From contig NZ_CP014224.1 of assembly GCF_001697185.1 (NCBI RefSeq), forward strand, positions 2,588,501 through 2,652,500: a stretch of 64,000 nt of DNA, in the 5' to 3' direction. Position numbers and translations under genes: made by a program. Positions 45,311-54,039 of this stretch are shown here, piece by piece. The first letter of the stretch is position 1, and the number at the start of each line of letters is the position of its first letter. This stretch comes from Wenyingzhuangia fucanilytica (GTDB lineage Bacteria; Bacteroidota; Bacteroidia; Flavobacteriales; Flavobacteriaceae). The notes below the pieces were generated by a model, which did not search any database, was not told where the DNA came from, and was given only the letters and a program-made list of their open reading frames with translations.

Positions 45311-46411
45311 TTACTCAGTGAAGTATATTTTAGAAGCTCCTAATCCAACAGCTGTTTCGTATTCAACCAATCCAGATTCAACATTAACAACAGTCAACTT
45401 ACTTAAGTTAGTAAAAGCTCTTTTTAAAGTAAACAACTTATTTTTTTTAACATTTAAACCATATAGTATGTTTCCGTTTGAAACCTCATTATAACTAACT
45501 TCTGTTGCCGTTTCATCTAATTTATAAACTACTTGACTAGCATAGAAATAAATACTTCCAGACTCATAAGCCATTAAATTAACAGGAGTAGTAACATCAA
45601 AAGACCAAGTTTTTTCTATGGCATCTGAACTAGTATTTATAAAATTTATTTGAGAAGGATTGTTGGTAGATTTTGTTGTCCAATCATCATTATATTCAGC
45701 AGCTGTATCTTCAGACAACACCAATAAATTTTCATTATCGTCTAAAATCAGCTCATCAGGTGTGTTTCCTACTTCAATTGTTTTTAAAACTTGATTATTT
45801 TGTATTACAGATACTTTGTTATTAGTCCCCCAAGCTCCTTTGTGAGAAACATAAACTTTTCCATTATTTGCTGATACAATTTGCTCTGGTCCAAATGGCA
45901 AACCTTCAGTTATTTTGGTGTCTTCAATAGTATTCGTAGCTAAGTTTAATACTGCAATATAATCATCATAATCTTCTGAAGCTTCATCACCTGTAACACC
46001 CCAGTTAGTAATATATCCTTTATCACCAACAATAGTCATGTATCTAGGGTTTGACAATCCTGTTTCAACAACAGCTTCTTTTACAAAAGTGTTTTTATTT
46101 ACAACCACTATTTGATTTACATCGTTTAAAATAATATATGCTTTGGTATCGCTAAAAGCTATAGATTGTACCAAACCTCCTAATTTTGCTCCATTTACTT
46201 CGTTGTAATAAAACACATTTGCATGGTCTTTTCCAAAATAAGAAATAGACCCATCTTTTCTAGTAAAATTTCCTTCTGAACTTACAATAATTTCTGAATT
46301 TATAGCTTCAAAAACATTTTGAGTGATCAATTCTAAACTATCATCATCATTACACGACACAAAAACCAAACTCAACAAGAATAGCTTACAAATTAATTTA
46401 GTTACTTTCAT
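45311..46411 (-). CDS. btuG: Surface cobalamin-binding propeller lipoprotein, BtuG-like
   Basis: A 366-residue lipoprotein (lipobox ending at Cys20; the next residues NDDDSLE are acidic, as in surface-exported Bacteroidota lipoproteins) with a YVTN/DUF5074-type beta-propeller: repeated units such as VVNKNTFVKEAVVETGLSNPRYMTIVGDKGYITNWG. BtuG of Bacteroides is a DUF5074-like surface propeller that captures vitamin B12 and passes it to BtuB. It lies 6 bp downstream of the BtuB-like gene under a cobalamin riboswitch, which supports the same function. The exact ligand residues cannot be located here. Confidence 0.75.
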   Translation of the reverse strand: MKVTKLICKLFLLSLVFVSCNDDDSLELITQNVFEAINSEIIVSSEGNFTRKDGSISYFGKDHANVFYYNEVNGAKLGGLVQSIAFSDTKAYIILNDVNQIVVVNKNTFVKEAVVETGLSNPRYMTIVGDKGYITNWGVTGDEASEDYDDYIAVLNLATNTIEDTKITEGLPFGPEQIVSANNGKVYVSHKGAWGTNNKVSVIQNNQVLKTIEVGNTPDELILDDNENLLVLSEDTAAEYNDDWTTKSTNNPSQINFINTSSDAIEKTWSFDVTTPVNLMAYESGSIYFYASQVVYKLDETATEVSYNEVSNGNILYGLNVKKNKLFTLKRAFTNLSKLTVVNVESGLVEYETAVGLGASKIYFTE

Positions 46412-46416
46412 TTTTA

Positions 46417-48294
46417 TTAAAATTTATAATTAATATTTACACTGTAATTTCGCCCAGGCATGGGTCTTAAATTGGTAAAGTAGTACACGTTATTAAACAC
46501 GTTATTCACTTTTACTCCTAATTTTACCAATCTATTTTTTTTAGCCAACACTTTTATTTCTGCTCCTATATTAGATACTGATAAAGCCTCTAAAGAATAA
46601 TAGTCTAGTTGTATTAAATTGGTATACACTTTACTTTGATATAGCTGCTGATAGTAAAGCGTTAAATATTTATATGCTGCCGAAAAATTATTATTAAAGC
46701 TATGTTTAGGTACAAAAGGAATTCTGTTAGTGGTTTGTTGATCTATAGCATTTATGTATGAGTAGTTTAGCACATTAGAAAACAACACTCCGTTAAATTT
46801 ATATTGAAAAGAAAGAAAAGACTCTATTCCATTATTTAGAACATCATCTATATTTTCTGGTCTCCACAAATTACCATCCCCTACAGGAATCCATAATATT
46901 TTATTTTTTAAATCGATGTTAAAATAATTAACAACCAATTCAATTTGTTTGTTTTTATAAGCCAATCCTATATCATATTGTTTTGATGTTTCAGGAAGTA
47001 AATCTAAATTTCCTACTTGAGGCCAAAACAATTCATTGTTGGTAGGCTGTCTAAAATTTGTGGAATAATTAGCTTTTATTCTAAAGCCTGGTAACAATTC
47101 ATAATCTGTTCCCAAAGCATATACAAAAGGAAGCTTATAAAAAGAATTTTGTTCATTCCTAAAACTTAAAGAGGTTTTTAGCCCATTTACAGGTTGCGAA
47201 ACAAGATGTAATTTTTGGTAAAAACTCTTTCTATTTTTTTGAGAAATATCACTATTCTCTCCTTGTAAATAATCATACCCTAACTCTGCAAACACTTTAA
47301 GATAACGCGAAAACTGTTTATTTATCGAATAGTTTGTTAATGTCTGTTTTGATTTTCCGTACAAATAATTAGAAAATGTTTTATACAAATAATAGTTATA
47401 CTCCTGCTCCAAATAAGCAGCTTTTAGAGTGTGGTAATAACCATTTGTATTAAACTCCCATTTAAGTAAGTTCCTATAATTTTTATCTACAAATTTTTCT
47501 GTTCCTCTTTTAGGATTTGGCAATCCTGCTGAGAAAAGTCGCTCTCCATTAAAAAAATTAGAATAAAAATAAAGTTTGTTTTTAGAGCTAAATTTATATC
47601 CTAAAGAAAGTGTCCCTCCTAAATTGTGGTAATTACCGTTAATGTTTTTTATATCATTTCCATTTTCATCTTTATACCTATCATCTACATAAATATAATC
47701 GTTATCTGATTTGTTGTGATTTAATGCAATTTTAACCGCTATTTTATCAAGGCTAATAGCATATTTAAAATAGTTTGTAAAAGTGTTAAAACTTCCATAG
47801 CTTGAATAAAACTCTCCTTTTTCCGTATGATTAAAAAGAAGTTTATTATCCAACCTTATCACTCCTCCAATAGCTCCCGATCCGTATTCAACACTATTCC
47901 CTCCACTAATAACCGTAATTTCATCCGATGCAAAAGCTGCAATAGCATTAAAATCTGTCTGTCCATTTCCCACGGCGTTTATACTAATACCGTTCCACAT
48001 TACCTGTGTATTGGTAGCCGAAGTACCTCTAAATACTGCTGTGCTTACTCCTCCATTTCCATAATCTCTAAAAACTACTGGAGAATTATATCTTAAAACG
48101 TCTGTTAAACTACTAGAGTTTCGTTGTTTTTTTTCGTCTGATATTTTTATTTCTTTCCCTCCGACAATACTTGCATTTGTAATTTTAGACCACAAAGAAA
48201 CCTTCTCCAAACGATTGATAGAATCATTTTGAGCAATAGTTACAGTACACCAAAGTATACAGATATAAAATACAGCGTTACATAGTTTCATCAT
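46417..48294 (-). CDS. btuB: TonB-dependent cobalamin receptor, BtuB-like
   Basis: A 625-residue outer-membrane receptor with a signal peptide (ending near VTIAQ), a plug domain (about 45-160, with the block VQVMWNGISINAVGNGQTDFNAIAAF and SGGNSVEYGSGAIGGVIRL) and a 22-strand barrel ending in YSVNINYKF. It lacks the carboxypeptidase-like domain of SusC. The riboswitch 40 bp upstream and the BtuG gene downstream identify cobalamin or related corrinoids as the cargo. Two adjacent ATG codons (48294 and 48291) could start it. The first lies in a hairpin with the riboswitch 3' edge. Confidence 0.92.
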   Translation of the reverse strand: MMKLCNAVFYICILWCTVTIAQNDSINRLEKVSLWSKITNASIVGGKEIKISDEKKQRNSSSLTDVLRYNSPVVFRDYGNGGVSTAVFRGTSATNTQVMWNGISINAVGNGQTDFNAIAAFASDEITVISGGNSVEYGSGAIGGVIRLDNKLLFNHTEKGEFYSSYGSFNTFTNYFKYAISLDKIAVKIALNHNKSDNDYIYVDDRYKDENGNDIKNINGNYHNLGGTLSLGYKFSSKNKLYFYSNFFNGERLFSAGLPNPKRGTEKFVDKNYRNLLKWEFNTNGYYHTLKAAYLEQEYNYYLYKTFSNYLYGKSKQTLTNYSINKQFSRYLKVFAELGYDYLQGENSDISQKNRKSFYQKLHLVSQPVNGLKTSLSFRNEQNSFYKLPFVYALGTDYELLPGFRIKANYSTNFRQPTNNELFWPQVGNLDLLPETSKQYDIGLAYKNKQIELVVNYFNIDLKNKILWIPVGDGNLWRPENIDDVLNNGIESFLSFQYKFNGVLFSNVLNYSYINAIDQQTTNRIPFVPKHSFNNNFSAAYKYLTLYYQQLYQSKVYTNLIQLDYYSLEALSVSNIGAEIKVLAKKNRLVKLGVKVNNVFNNVYYFTNLRPMPGRNYSVNINYKF

Positions 48295-48332
48295 AAATTT
48301 CCTTTGCTCCCGAAAGAATTTATATTTATGAT
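48290..48332 (-). promoter_or_regulatory. Start-codon sequestering hairpin of btuB
   Basis: The inverted repeat ATCATAAAT / ATTTATGAT (48324-48332 with 48290-48298) contains the first btuB AUG, and its loop side carries the purine-rich AAAGGAA. Directly after the riboswitch core, it is a plausible expression platform that blocks ribosome entry. Confidence 0.55.
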
Positions 48333-48482
48333 TGTGGCAGGTCTCCTGACTTGCGTCTTGTTATTACCTTCCCATTTTTACTATTTTTAAAAACAGTGGT
48401 TTAAGAATATAACAAGCACCTTTACGGCATAGCTTACAGTTGCGGGGACAGTTCTTGAATTTAACAAGATTCCCTTTTAATT
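48333..48482 (-). ncRNA. Cobalamin riboswitch (AdoCbl-type leader)
   Basis: On the minus strand the conserved pieces occur in order: AAAGGGAAT, CTGTCCCCGCAACTGTAAG (near 48430-48450), a CCACTG element (near 48393-48400), GGGAAGG (near 48368-48374) and the B12 box region GACGCAAGTCAGGAGACC (near 48338-48356). It precedes btuB-btuG and should turn them down when cobalamin is plentiful. The 5' and 3' limits are approximate. Confidence 0.93.
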
Positions 48483-48525
48483 TTAGCTCTCAATTTCTTG
48501 AATAGCATAAAAACCAAAATCTCGG

Positions 48526-48533
48526 CAAAAATA
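48526..48533 (-). promoter_or_regulatory. Probable -7 box of the btuB leader
   Basis: TATTTTTG on the minus strand is a full TAnnTTTG match about 45 bp before the riboswitch core. No TTG is seen at the -33 position. About 150 bp remain between it and the divergent small gene at 48683; these hold only AT-rich sequence and presumably that gene's promoter. Confidence 0.45.
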
Positions 48534-48682
48534 CGTTCTTTTTTTATTTATTCTGTTTTTTATTTACAAGAATTATTTTCCTTTCAAGAATCATCTAAAA
48601 AGGTTTGCTTAGTGTCATTTATTTTGTTTAACCTCTATCTTTCAGTAACTTTAAAATCTAATAACATAAAAACTAACATATT

Positions 48683-49024
48683 ATGACATTAAGAAAAATG
48701 ATTTTTGCCGCATTGATGATTTTTGCTACCTCTGCAACTGTATTTGGTCAAGCAAATAATAAAAAGGCTACTAAATGGGTTAACCAAAAAGTAGTAGAAA
48801 GAATTCATAAAACAAATGCTGACTTAAATCTAACAGACGAACAGTTTAATACTTTGGTTACTGAAAAAACGGCTGACTTTGAAAAAGTAAAAGAGATTAA
48901 GAATTCGGATAAATCTGACCAAGAGAAAAATGCTGCCTTAAAAGAAGTTTATGGAGGTACTTATAAATTAATGAAAAAGGTATTAACACCTGAACAATTT
49001 GAAGCTTGGAAAGCCGGAAAATAA
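48683..49024 (+). CDS. Small secreted helical protein, Spy/CpxP-like
   Basis: A 113-residue protein with a signal peptide (1-22, ending in FGQ). The mature part is charged and helical and holds two L-T-[DP]-E-Q-F motifs (LNLTDEQF at about 50 and VLTPEQF at about 101), the style of the LTxxQ repeats in Spy and CpxP periplasmic chaperones and metal-stress proteins. It is single, with a terminator after it, and lies between the riboswitch and the BtuF-like gene. Whether it has any part in corrinoid use is unknown; the match is only to a general class. Confidence 0.75.
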   Translation: MTLRKMIFAALMIFATSATVFGQANNKKATKWVNQKVVERIHKTNADLNLTDEQFNTLVTEKTADFEKVKEIKNSDKSDQEKNAALKEVYGGTYKLMKKVLTPEQFEAWKAGK

Positions 49025-49044
49025 AACAAATACTTATTTTATAA

Positions 49045-49073
49045 AAAAAGACCACTAATTTAGTGGTCTTTTT
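49045..49073. terminator. Bidirectional terminator
   Basis: A 13-bp stem (49045-49057 with 49061-49073, loop att) with A and T flanks lies between the small secreted gene and the convergent BtuF-like gene. Confidence 0.85.
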
Positions 49074-49079
49074 ATTTTT

Positions 49080-50003
49080 CTATATTTTAAAATAATTACA
49101 ATATTTATGTTCCAGTCCTTTAGGTTCTGTAAAAACAGAAGGATGAAAAATATGGGCTAAAACTTCTATACCATCAACTAAAGTACTTGCAGAAGATTGG
49201 GTAAACATATCAAAATCTGCTAAATACACTTGTTTGTTTTGTACAGCTCTTAAAGAATTCCATTCAGGTTTAGCTTCTAAAAACTTCATATCCTCTAAAG
49301 TTCTTTCTTTAGTGTATCCACACGGAGCTATCACTAAAACTTCTGGATTGTATTTTACTATTTTGTGCCAATCTATCACAATACTATCTCCTGAAGGATG
49401 AGAAAGTAAATCAATTCCTCCAGCATATCCAATTTGGTGAGGAATCCAATGTCCGCAATTAAACAATGGATCTATCCACTCTAACAACATCACACTTTTA
49501 GGCATTACCCTAGCCGCTCTTTGTTGATCTACAATTTTGGCTATTTTATTCTTTAAAAAAGCTACATGTGTTTTCCCTAATTCTTCTTGTTCCATTGCTT
49601 TGGCAATTGTAAGTACATTGTCAAAAACATCTTCTAAAGATTGTGGGGTAATCGAAATTAGTTCTGGAATCTTCTCTAATTTATTTACTGCTAAAGAGGC
49701 ACATTCGGTATCAATTTGGCAAACATCACAAACATCTTGAGTAAAAACTACATCAGGAGCTATTTTTCCTAAAGCTTCTTCATCTACAAAATACAAACTT
49801 TCTCCTGTGGCTTTACTTTTAGAAAACAAAGTATTAATCTCATCACTGGTATAATTTTTTCCTTCAAGCACACACCTTACTACGGGTGTTTTTTCTTTTA
49901 ACGCTATTTGTGGACACTCAAACGTAATTCCATCTAAAGAGTTTTGTAAACCCAAATCGTAAATAATTTGAGTTACTGCAGGCATAAAAGAAGATACTTT
50001 CAT
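49080..50003 (-). CDS. BtuF-like corrinoid-binding protein without signal peptide
   Basis: A 307-residue member of the periplasmic-binding family of BtuF/FhuD type (two lobes joined by a helix; MKVSSFMPAVTQIIYDLG at the start, IAPDVVFTQDVCDVC, VLVIAPCGY and W-N-S-L-R-A-V-Q-N-K-Q-V-Y in the C-terminal lobe). The chain starts directly at the first strand of the fold, with no signal peptide or lipobox and no upstream in-frame extension, so it should be cytoplasmic. Such signal-less BtuF homologues occur near corrinoid genes in many bacteria. Four Cys in a short stretch (CDVCQIDTEC) are unusual. Cytoplasmic corrinoid handling is a guess. Confidence 0.8.
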   Translation of the reverse strand: MKVSSFMPAVTQIIYDLGLQNSLDGITFECPQIALKEKTPVVRCVLEGKNYTSDEINTLFSKSKATGESLYFVDEEALGKIAPDVVFTQDVCDVCQIDTECASLAVNKLEKIPELISITPQSLEDVFDNVLTIAKAMEQEELGKTHVAFLKNKIAKIVDQQRAARVMPKSVMLLEWIDPLFNCGHWIPHQIGYAGGIDLLSHPSGDSIVIDWHKIVKYNPEVLVIAPCGYTKERTLEDMKFLEAKPEWNSLRAVQNKQVYLADFDMFTQSSASTLVDGIEVLAHIFHPSVFTEPKGLEHKYCNYFKI

Positions 50004-50096
50004 TGTAAAAAATTTAAAAAGCTAATGTAAAATCTTTTTACAGATATATTTTTTTAATATTAAAAAACTTACCAATCTTTGTCTAAAAAAATTCAC

Positions 50097-50600
50097 ATGA
50101 TATATTACGTCACAGGAGGAGAGCGTTCAGGAAAAAGTAGTTATGCTCAAAAACTAGCAGAAAAACTGAGTCCAACCCCCTATTATTTAGCCACTTCTAG
50201 AATATGGGATGATGATTTTAAAAAGCGTGTTGATAGACATATTTCTGATAGAGATGAAAGGTGGACAACTATTGAAGAAGAAAAATATTTAAGTACGGTT
50301 ATCAAAGAAAACTCTGTAGTTGTTATTGATTGTGTTACCTTATGGCTAACAAATTTTTATACTGACACTCAATATGATGTAGAAAAAAGTTTATTAGCAG
50401 TTAAAGAAGAATTAAACAAACTTAAACAAGTAAACGCCACTTTAATTATTATTTCTAACGAAATAGGAATGGGCGTACATGCAAATACAGAAACTGCAAG
50501 AAAATTTACGGAACTACAGGGTTGGGTTAATCAAGAAATTGCTAAATTAAGTAACAATGCAACCTTTATGGTTTCTGGTCTTCCGATAAACTTAAAATAA
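50097..50600 (+). CDS. cobU: Adenosylcobinamide kinase / guanylyltransferase CobU
   Basis: A 167-residue bifunctional enzyme that phosphorylates adenosylcobinamide and adds GMP. The P-loop is GGERSGKS (7-14), followed by RIWDDDFKKRVDRHISDRDERWTTIEE, where the His carries the GMP in CobU. VVIDCVTLWLTNF and NEIGMGVHANTETARKF are the other family blocks. The ATG at 50097 is preferred over TTG at 50079 because the protein then starts right at the first strand. First gene of the operon cobU-cobT-cobS-cobC-btuF. No riboswitch is seen in its 93-bp leader. Confidence 0.95.
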   Translation: MIYYVTGGERSGKSSYAQKLAEKLSPTPYYLATSRIWDDDFKKRVDRHISDRDERWTTIEEEKYLSTVIKENSVVVIDCVTLWLTNFYTDTQYDVEKSLLAVKEELNKLKQVNATLIIISNEIGMGVHANTETARKFTELQGWVNQEIAKLSNNATFMVSGLPINLK

Positions 50601-50606
50601 TACTCC

Positions 50607-51620
50607 ATGAGCTTTCAAGAAACTTTACAACATAAAATAAACACAAAAACCAAACCTTTAGGATCTTTAGGGTATTTAGAAAAAATAGCTTTTAAGATTG
50701 GTCAAATTCAACAAACTACCTCGCCTACCTTATCTAAACCTGCCATTTTAGTTTTTGCGGGTGATCACGGTATTGTAAACTCAGAACCTGTAAGTCCATT
50801 TCCTCAAGAAGTGACTACACAAATGGTTTTTAATTTTTTAAATGGTGGCGCTGCAATCAATGTATTTTGTAAGCAACATAAAATTCACCTAAAAGTTATT
50901 GATGCTGGAGTAAATTATGATTTTGGAACAACTCCTAATTTAATTCACGCAAAAATAAACAAAGGAACAAACGATTTTTCTATCGCTCCAGCCATGAGTA
51001 TTGAGGATTGTAAAAAGGCAATTAACAAAGGAAAAGAGATTGTAACTAAGCAATTTGCCGAAGGAACAAACATCATTGGTTTTGGTGAAATGGGTATTGG
51101 TAATACTTCATCTGCCTCGTTGTTAATGAGTACTTACACTCAAACAGACATCAGTAATTGTGTAGGTAAAGGAACTGGGCTAAACAACGATGCTGTAAGA
51201 GTTAAAACAGCTATTCTAAAAAAAACACAAAACATTCACCAAAACATCACAGATCCTCTAGAGGTTTTAGCCACTTTTGGAGGATATGAAATAGCCATGA
51301 TTACCGGAGCAATATTACAAGCAAAAGAACTAAACATCACCATTTTAGTTGATGGATTTATAGTGACTTCTGCTTTATTAGCTGCCCATGCCATGGATGC
51401 CTCAGTAACTGACAATTGTATTTTTTCTCATTGCTCAGACGAACAAGGACACAGTAAAATGCTAGCCTTTTTAAAAGCTGATGTTATTTTAAATATTGGA
51501 TTGAGATTGGGAGAAGGAACTGGTGCTGCATTAGCATATCCATTAGTACAATCTGCAGTATTTTTTTTAAACGAAATGGCTAGTTTTGAAAGTGCCAATG
51601 TCACAAACAAATTAAGTTAA
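50607..51620 (+). CDS. cobT: Nicotinate-nucleotide--dimethylbenzimidazole phosphoribosyltransferase CobT
   Basis: A 337-residue enzyme that makes alpha-ribazole phosphate from a lower-ligand base and NaMN. TKPLGSLGYLE at the start, ILVFAGDHGI, VSPFPQEVTTQMVFNFLNGGAAINV, and GEMGIGNTSSAS are typical, and the C-terminal RLGEGTGAALAYPL contains the catalytic Glu. It starts 6 bp after cobU. The choice of lower ligand cannot be predicted. Confidence 0.96.
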   Translation: MSFQETLQHKINTKTKPLGSLGYLEKIAFKIGQIQQTTSPTLSKPAILVFAGDHGIVNSEPVSPFPQEVTTQMVFNFLNGGAAINVFCKQHKIHLKVIDAGVNYDFGTTPNLIHAKINKGTNDFSIAPAMSIEDCKKAINKGKEIVTKQFAEGTNIIGFGEMGIGNTSSASLLMSTYTQTDISNCVGKGTGLNNDAVRVKTAILKKTQNIHQNITDPLEVLATFGGYEIAMITGAILQAKELNITILVDGFIVTSALLAAHAMDASVTDNCIFSHCSDEQGHSKMLAFLKADVILNIGLRLGEGTGAALAYPLVQSAVFFLNEMASFESANVTNKLS

Positions 51621-51621
51621 A

Positions 51622-52374
51622 ATGAAAAAAGAAATTCAAATATTTCTTACCGCAGTAATGTTTTTCACAAGAATTCCTTGTCCTAAAAACATAGATCATT
51701 CTCCAGAAATTTTAACCAAAAGTAGCCGCTACTTTTCTTTGGTAGGTATAATTGTTGGTCTTTTTGGAGCCTTGGTGTTTTATATAGCCGAATTTCTTTT
51801 TAACGATGCTATTTCTATATTATTAAGCATAGCAGGAACCATTTGGATTACTGGTGCTTTTCACGAAGATGGTTTTGCTGATGTTTGCGATGGTTTTGGT
51901 GGTGGTTGGACCAAAGAAAAAATCTTAACCATTATGAAAGATTCTAGGGTTGGAACCTATGGAATTGTTGGCTTGGGTTTATTGTTAGCAATTAAATTTC
52001 AAGCATTATCTCAATTCAATATTCATACGTGTATTATTGCCTTAATTGCTGGACACGCAATTAGTAGATTTGCTGCTACCACACTTATTTATACCGAACC
52101 TTATGTGCAAGATATTGATAAAAGTAAAATAAAACCATCAGCTGTTGGTATCCAACTAAAAGATGTTATTATTAGTGGAATCTTTACCATTATTCCCTTG
52201 ATTTTCTTTTTAAATATTTATGTATTTCTCGCTTTTATCCCTGTGATGATTGCCAAGTATATGTTGGCAAAATATTTTCACAAATGGATTGGAGGTCATA
52301 CAGGTGATTGTGCCGGTGCTACCCAACAAATTACAGAAGTTATTTTCTATTTAAGCTTATTAATTATTCTATGA
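51622..52374 (+). CDS. cobS: Adenosylcobinamide-GDP ribazoletransferase (cobalamin synthase) CobS
   Basis: A 250-residue membrane enzyme with about six helices. HEDGFADVCDGFGGGWTKEKILTIMKDSRVGTYG (about 79-112) is the metal-binding catalytic signature, and GGHTGDCAGATQQITE near the C terminus is the second one. It joins alpha-ribazole phosphate to adenosylcobinamide-GDP. It is separated by 1 bp from cobT and overlaps cobC by 4 bp (ATGA). Confidence 0.96.
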   Translation: MKKEIQIFLTAVMFFTRIPCPKNIDHSPEILTKSSRYFSLVGIIVGLFGALVFYIAEFLFNDAISILLSIAGTIWITGAFHEDGFADVCDGFGGGWTKEKILTIMKDSRVGTYGIVGLGLLLAIKFQALSQFNIHTCIIALIAGHAISRFAATTLIYTEPYVQDIDKSKIKPSAVGIQLKDVIISGIFTIIPLIFFLNIYVFLAFIPVMIAKYMLAKYFHKWIGGHTGDCAGATQQITEVIFYLSLLIIL

Positions 52375-52910
52375 TTTTATATTTAATAAGACACACCACT
52401 CCTGATATTGAAAAGGGAATCTGCTACGGACAAGCAAATATTCCTCTACCAGATAACTTTAATGATGAAGTTGATTTTTTACTTTCTAAACTAAAAAATC
52501 ATCCTATTCAACATGTTATTAGCAGCCCTTTATTAAGGTGTACACAATTAGCAAACAAAATAAATCCTAATTTTTCTACAGATGAAAATCTTAAAGAAAT
52601 AGATTTTGGAGATTGGGAATTGATGGATTGGAACAAAATACCACAAGAAGAAATTGATCCTTGGATGAAAGATTTTGTAAACGTAGCTGTACCAAATGGA
52701 GAAAGTTACATGGATTTATATTTAAGAACTATTTCTGTTTATCAACAAATTAAAAATGATTACACAGCCATAGTAACTCATGCGGGAGTTATCAGAAGTA
52801 TATTGGCACACATCACCCAAACAGACTTACAAGATTCTTTTGATTTTAAAATCCCTTATGGAACTATTGTAAAAATAGATACCCAAACCAATCAATATCA
52901 AATTCTTTAA
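52371..52910 (+). CDS. cobC: Alpha-ribazole phosphatase, histidine-phosphatase family (CobC)
   Basis: A 179-residue phosphoglycerate-mutase-type phosphatase. The phospho-His motif is LIRHTTPD (5-12); a second His occurs in AIVTHAGVIRS and EIDFGDWE is the usual Glu region. It most likely dephosphorylates alpha-ribazole-5'-phosphate or adenosylcobalamin-5'-phosphate in the last step of loop assembly. The start at 52371 overlaps the cobS stop; the longer in-frame extension upstream lies within cobS and is not used. Confidence 0.9.
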   Translation: MILYLIRHTTPDIEKGICYGQANIPLPDNFNDEVDFLLSKLKNHPIQHVISSPLLRCTQLANKINPNFSTDENLKEIDFGDWELMDWNKIPQEEIDPWMKDFVNVAVPNGESYMDLYLRTISVYQQIKNDYTAIVTHAGVIRSILAHITQTDLQDSFDFKIPYGTIVKIDTQTNQYQIL

Positions 52911-52912
52911 AC

Positions 52913-54037
52913 ATGAAGTTTTTTACTCCTCTATTTATTTTATGTACCCTTATTGCATGTCAACCTAAGACAAATAAAAAAACAGAAAACAATGCGCTTA
53001 TAAAACCAAAATTTGCCAAAGGGTTTGAATATGAAAAACATGATAAATACATCAAAGTTATTGTAAAAACACCTTATAAAGAGGCTACAACACCCTATGA
53101 ATATATCATTATTAAAGGAGATACACTTATCAAAGCAAACCATCCAAATCAGATAGTGATCAATACTCCATTAAAAAGAATTATAGCCACATCTACTACT
53201 CAAATTCCTGTTTTAGAAGCGCTAAATAGTGAAACTTTATTAAAAGGATATCCAAACACAAAATTTGTGTCTTCTCCAAAAACAAGAGCTTTAATAGACA
53301 ACGGAAGCATTATAGATATTGGGCATGAAGAACATATGAACACAGAAATGGTTTTGGACATACATCCTGATATTCTTTTTGCCTTTGCTGTAAACAATGT
53401 AAACAAAAACTTTACTACTTTAAAAAAAGCTGGAATCCCCATTGTAATTGATGCTAGTTGGCTTGAAGAAACTCCTTTGGGTAGAGCAGAATGGATTAAG
53501 TTTTTTGCCCTGTTTTTAAACAAAGAAAAAGAGGCTGATTTGGTTTTTAATCAAATTGTTGATAGTTATCAAAAAGCTTTAAAAACCATTCCTAAAAATA
53601 TTTCTAAACCTAAGGTTTTATACGGAGGAATCTACAACGATATTTGGTACACTCCCGCAGGTGATAGTTATGTAGCGCAAATTATGAAAGATGCACAAAC
53701 CAATTATTACTGGCAAAATACAGAAAGTACCGGTAGTTTGGCTTTACAATTTGAAGAAGTATTTATTAAAGCTAAAGATGCTGATTTTTGGTTTGCTCCT
53801 GGTTATGCTATTAACAAAAAAGCACTTGCTGGTATCAACAAACATTACACAAGCTTTAAACCTTTTACCACCAACAATATTTATACTTATACAAATACTG
53901 TTGGCGAAACTGGTGGTCTAATATTTTTTGAATTAGGTGCTTTACGTCCGGATTTAATTCTAAAAGATTTTATTAAAATTTGTCATCCAGAATTATTACC
54001 AAATTACAAAACTACTTTTTTTAAGAGGTTGGAATAA
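52913..54037 (+). CDS. btuF: Corrinoid ABC-transporter substrate-binding lipoprotein, BtuF-like
   Basis: A 374-residue lipoprotein (lipobox ending LIAC, Cys16; the next residues QPKTNKK are basic, so it should stay periplasmic) with a FepB/BtuF-type fold (RIIATSTTQIPVLEAL, GYPNTKFV, LDIHPDILFAF, LRPDLILKDF). Its position as the last gene of the cobUTSC operon, 2 bp after cobC, indicates corrinoid rather than siderophore as ligand. It is longer than classic BtuF because of an N-terminal extension of about 75 residues. The permease and ATPase (BtuCD) are not in the window. It is convergent with parC, with only 2 bp between the stops. Confidence 0.82.
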   Translation: MKFFTPLFILCTLIACQPKTNKKTENNALIKPKFAKGFEYEKHDKYIKVIVKTPYKEATTPYEYIIIKGDTLIKANHPNQIVINTPLKRIIATSTTQIPVLEALNSETLLKGYPNTKFVSSPKTRALIDNGSIIDIGHEEHMNTEMVLDIHPDILFAFAVNNVNKNFTTLKKAGIPIVIDASWLEETPLGRAEWIKFFALFLNKEKEADLVFNQIVDSYQKALKTIPKNISKPKVLYGGIYNDIWYTPAGDSYVAQIMKDAQTNYYWQNTESTGSLALQFEEVFIKAKDADFWFAPGYAINKKALAGINKHYTSFKPFTTNNIYTYTNTVGETGGLIFFELGALRPDLILKDFIKICHPELLPNYKTTFFKRLE

Positions 54038-54039
54038 TT

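Noticed and set aside
48498-48686. Plus-strand frame of 62 residues before the small secreted protein
   Set aside because: It overlaps the riboswitch leader and promoter DNA, has no recognisable features and ends inside the next gene's start; it is not taken as a gene.
50004-50096. Second cobalamin riboswitch before cobU
   Set aside because: The gap is only 93 bp, AT-rich, and has none of the conserved B12 elements.
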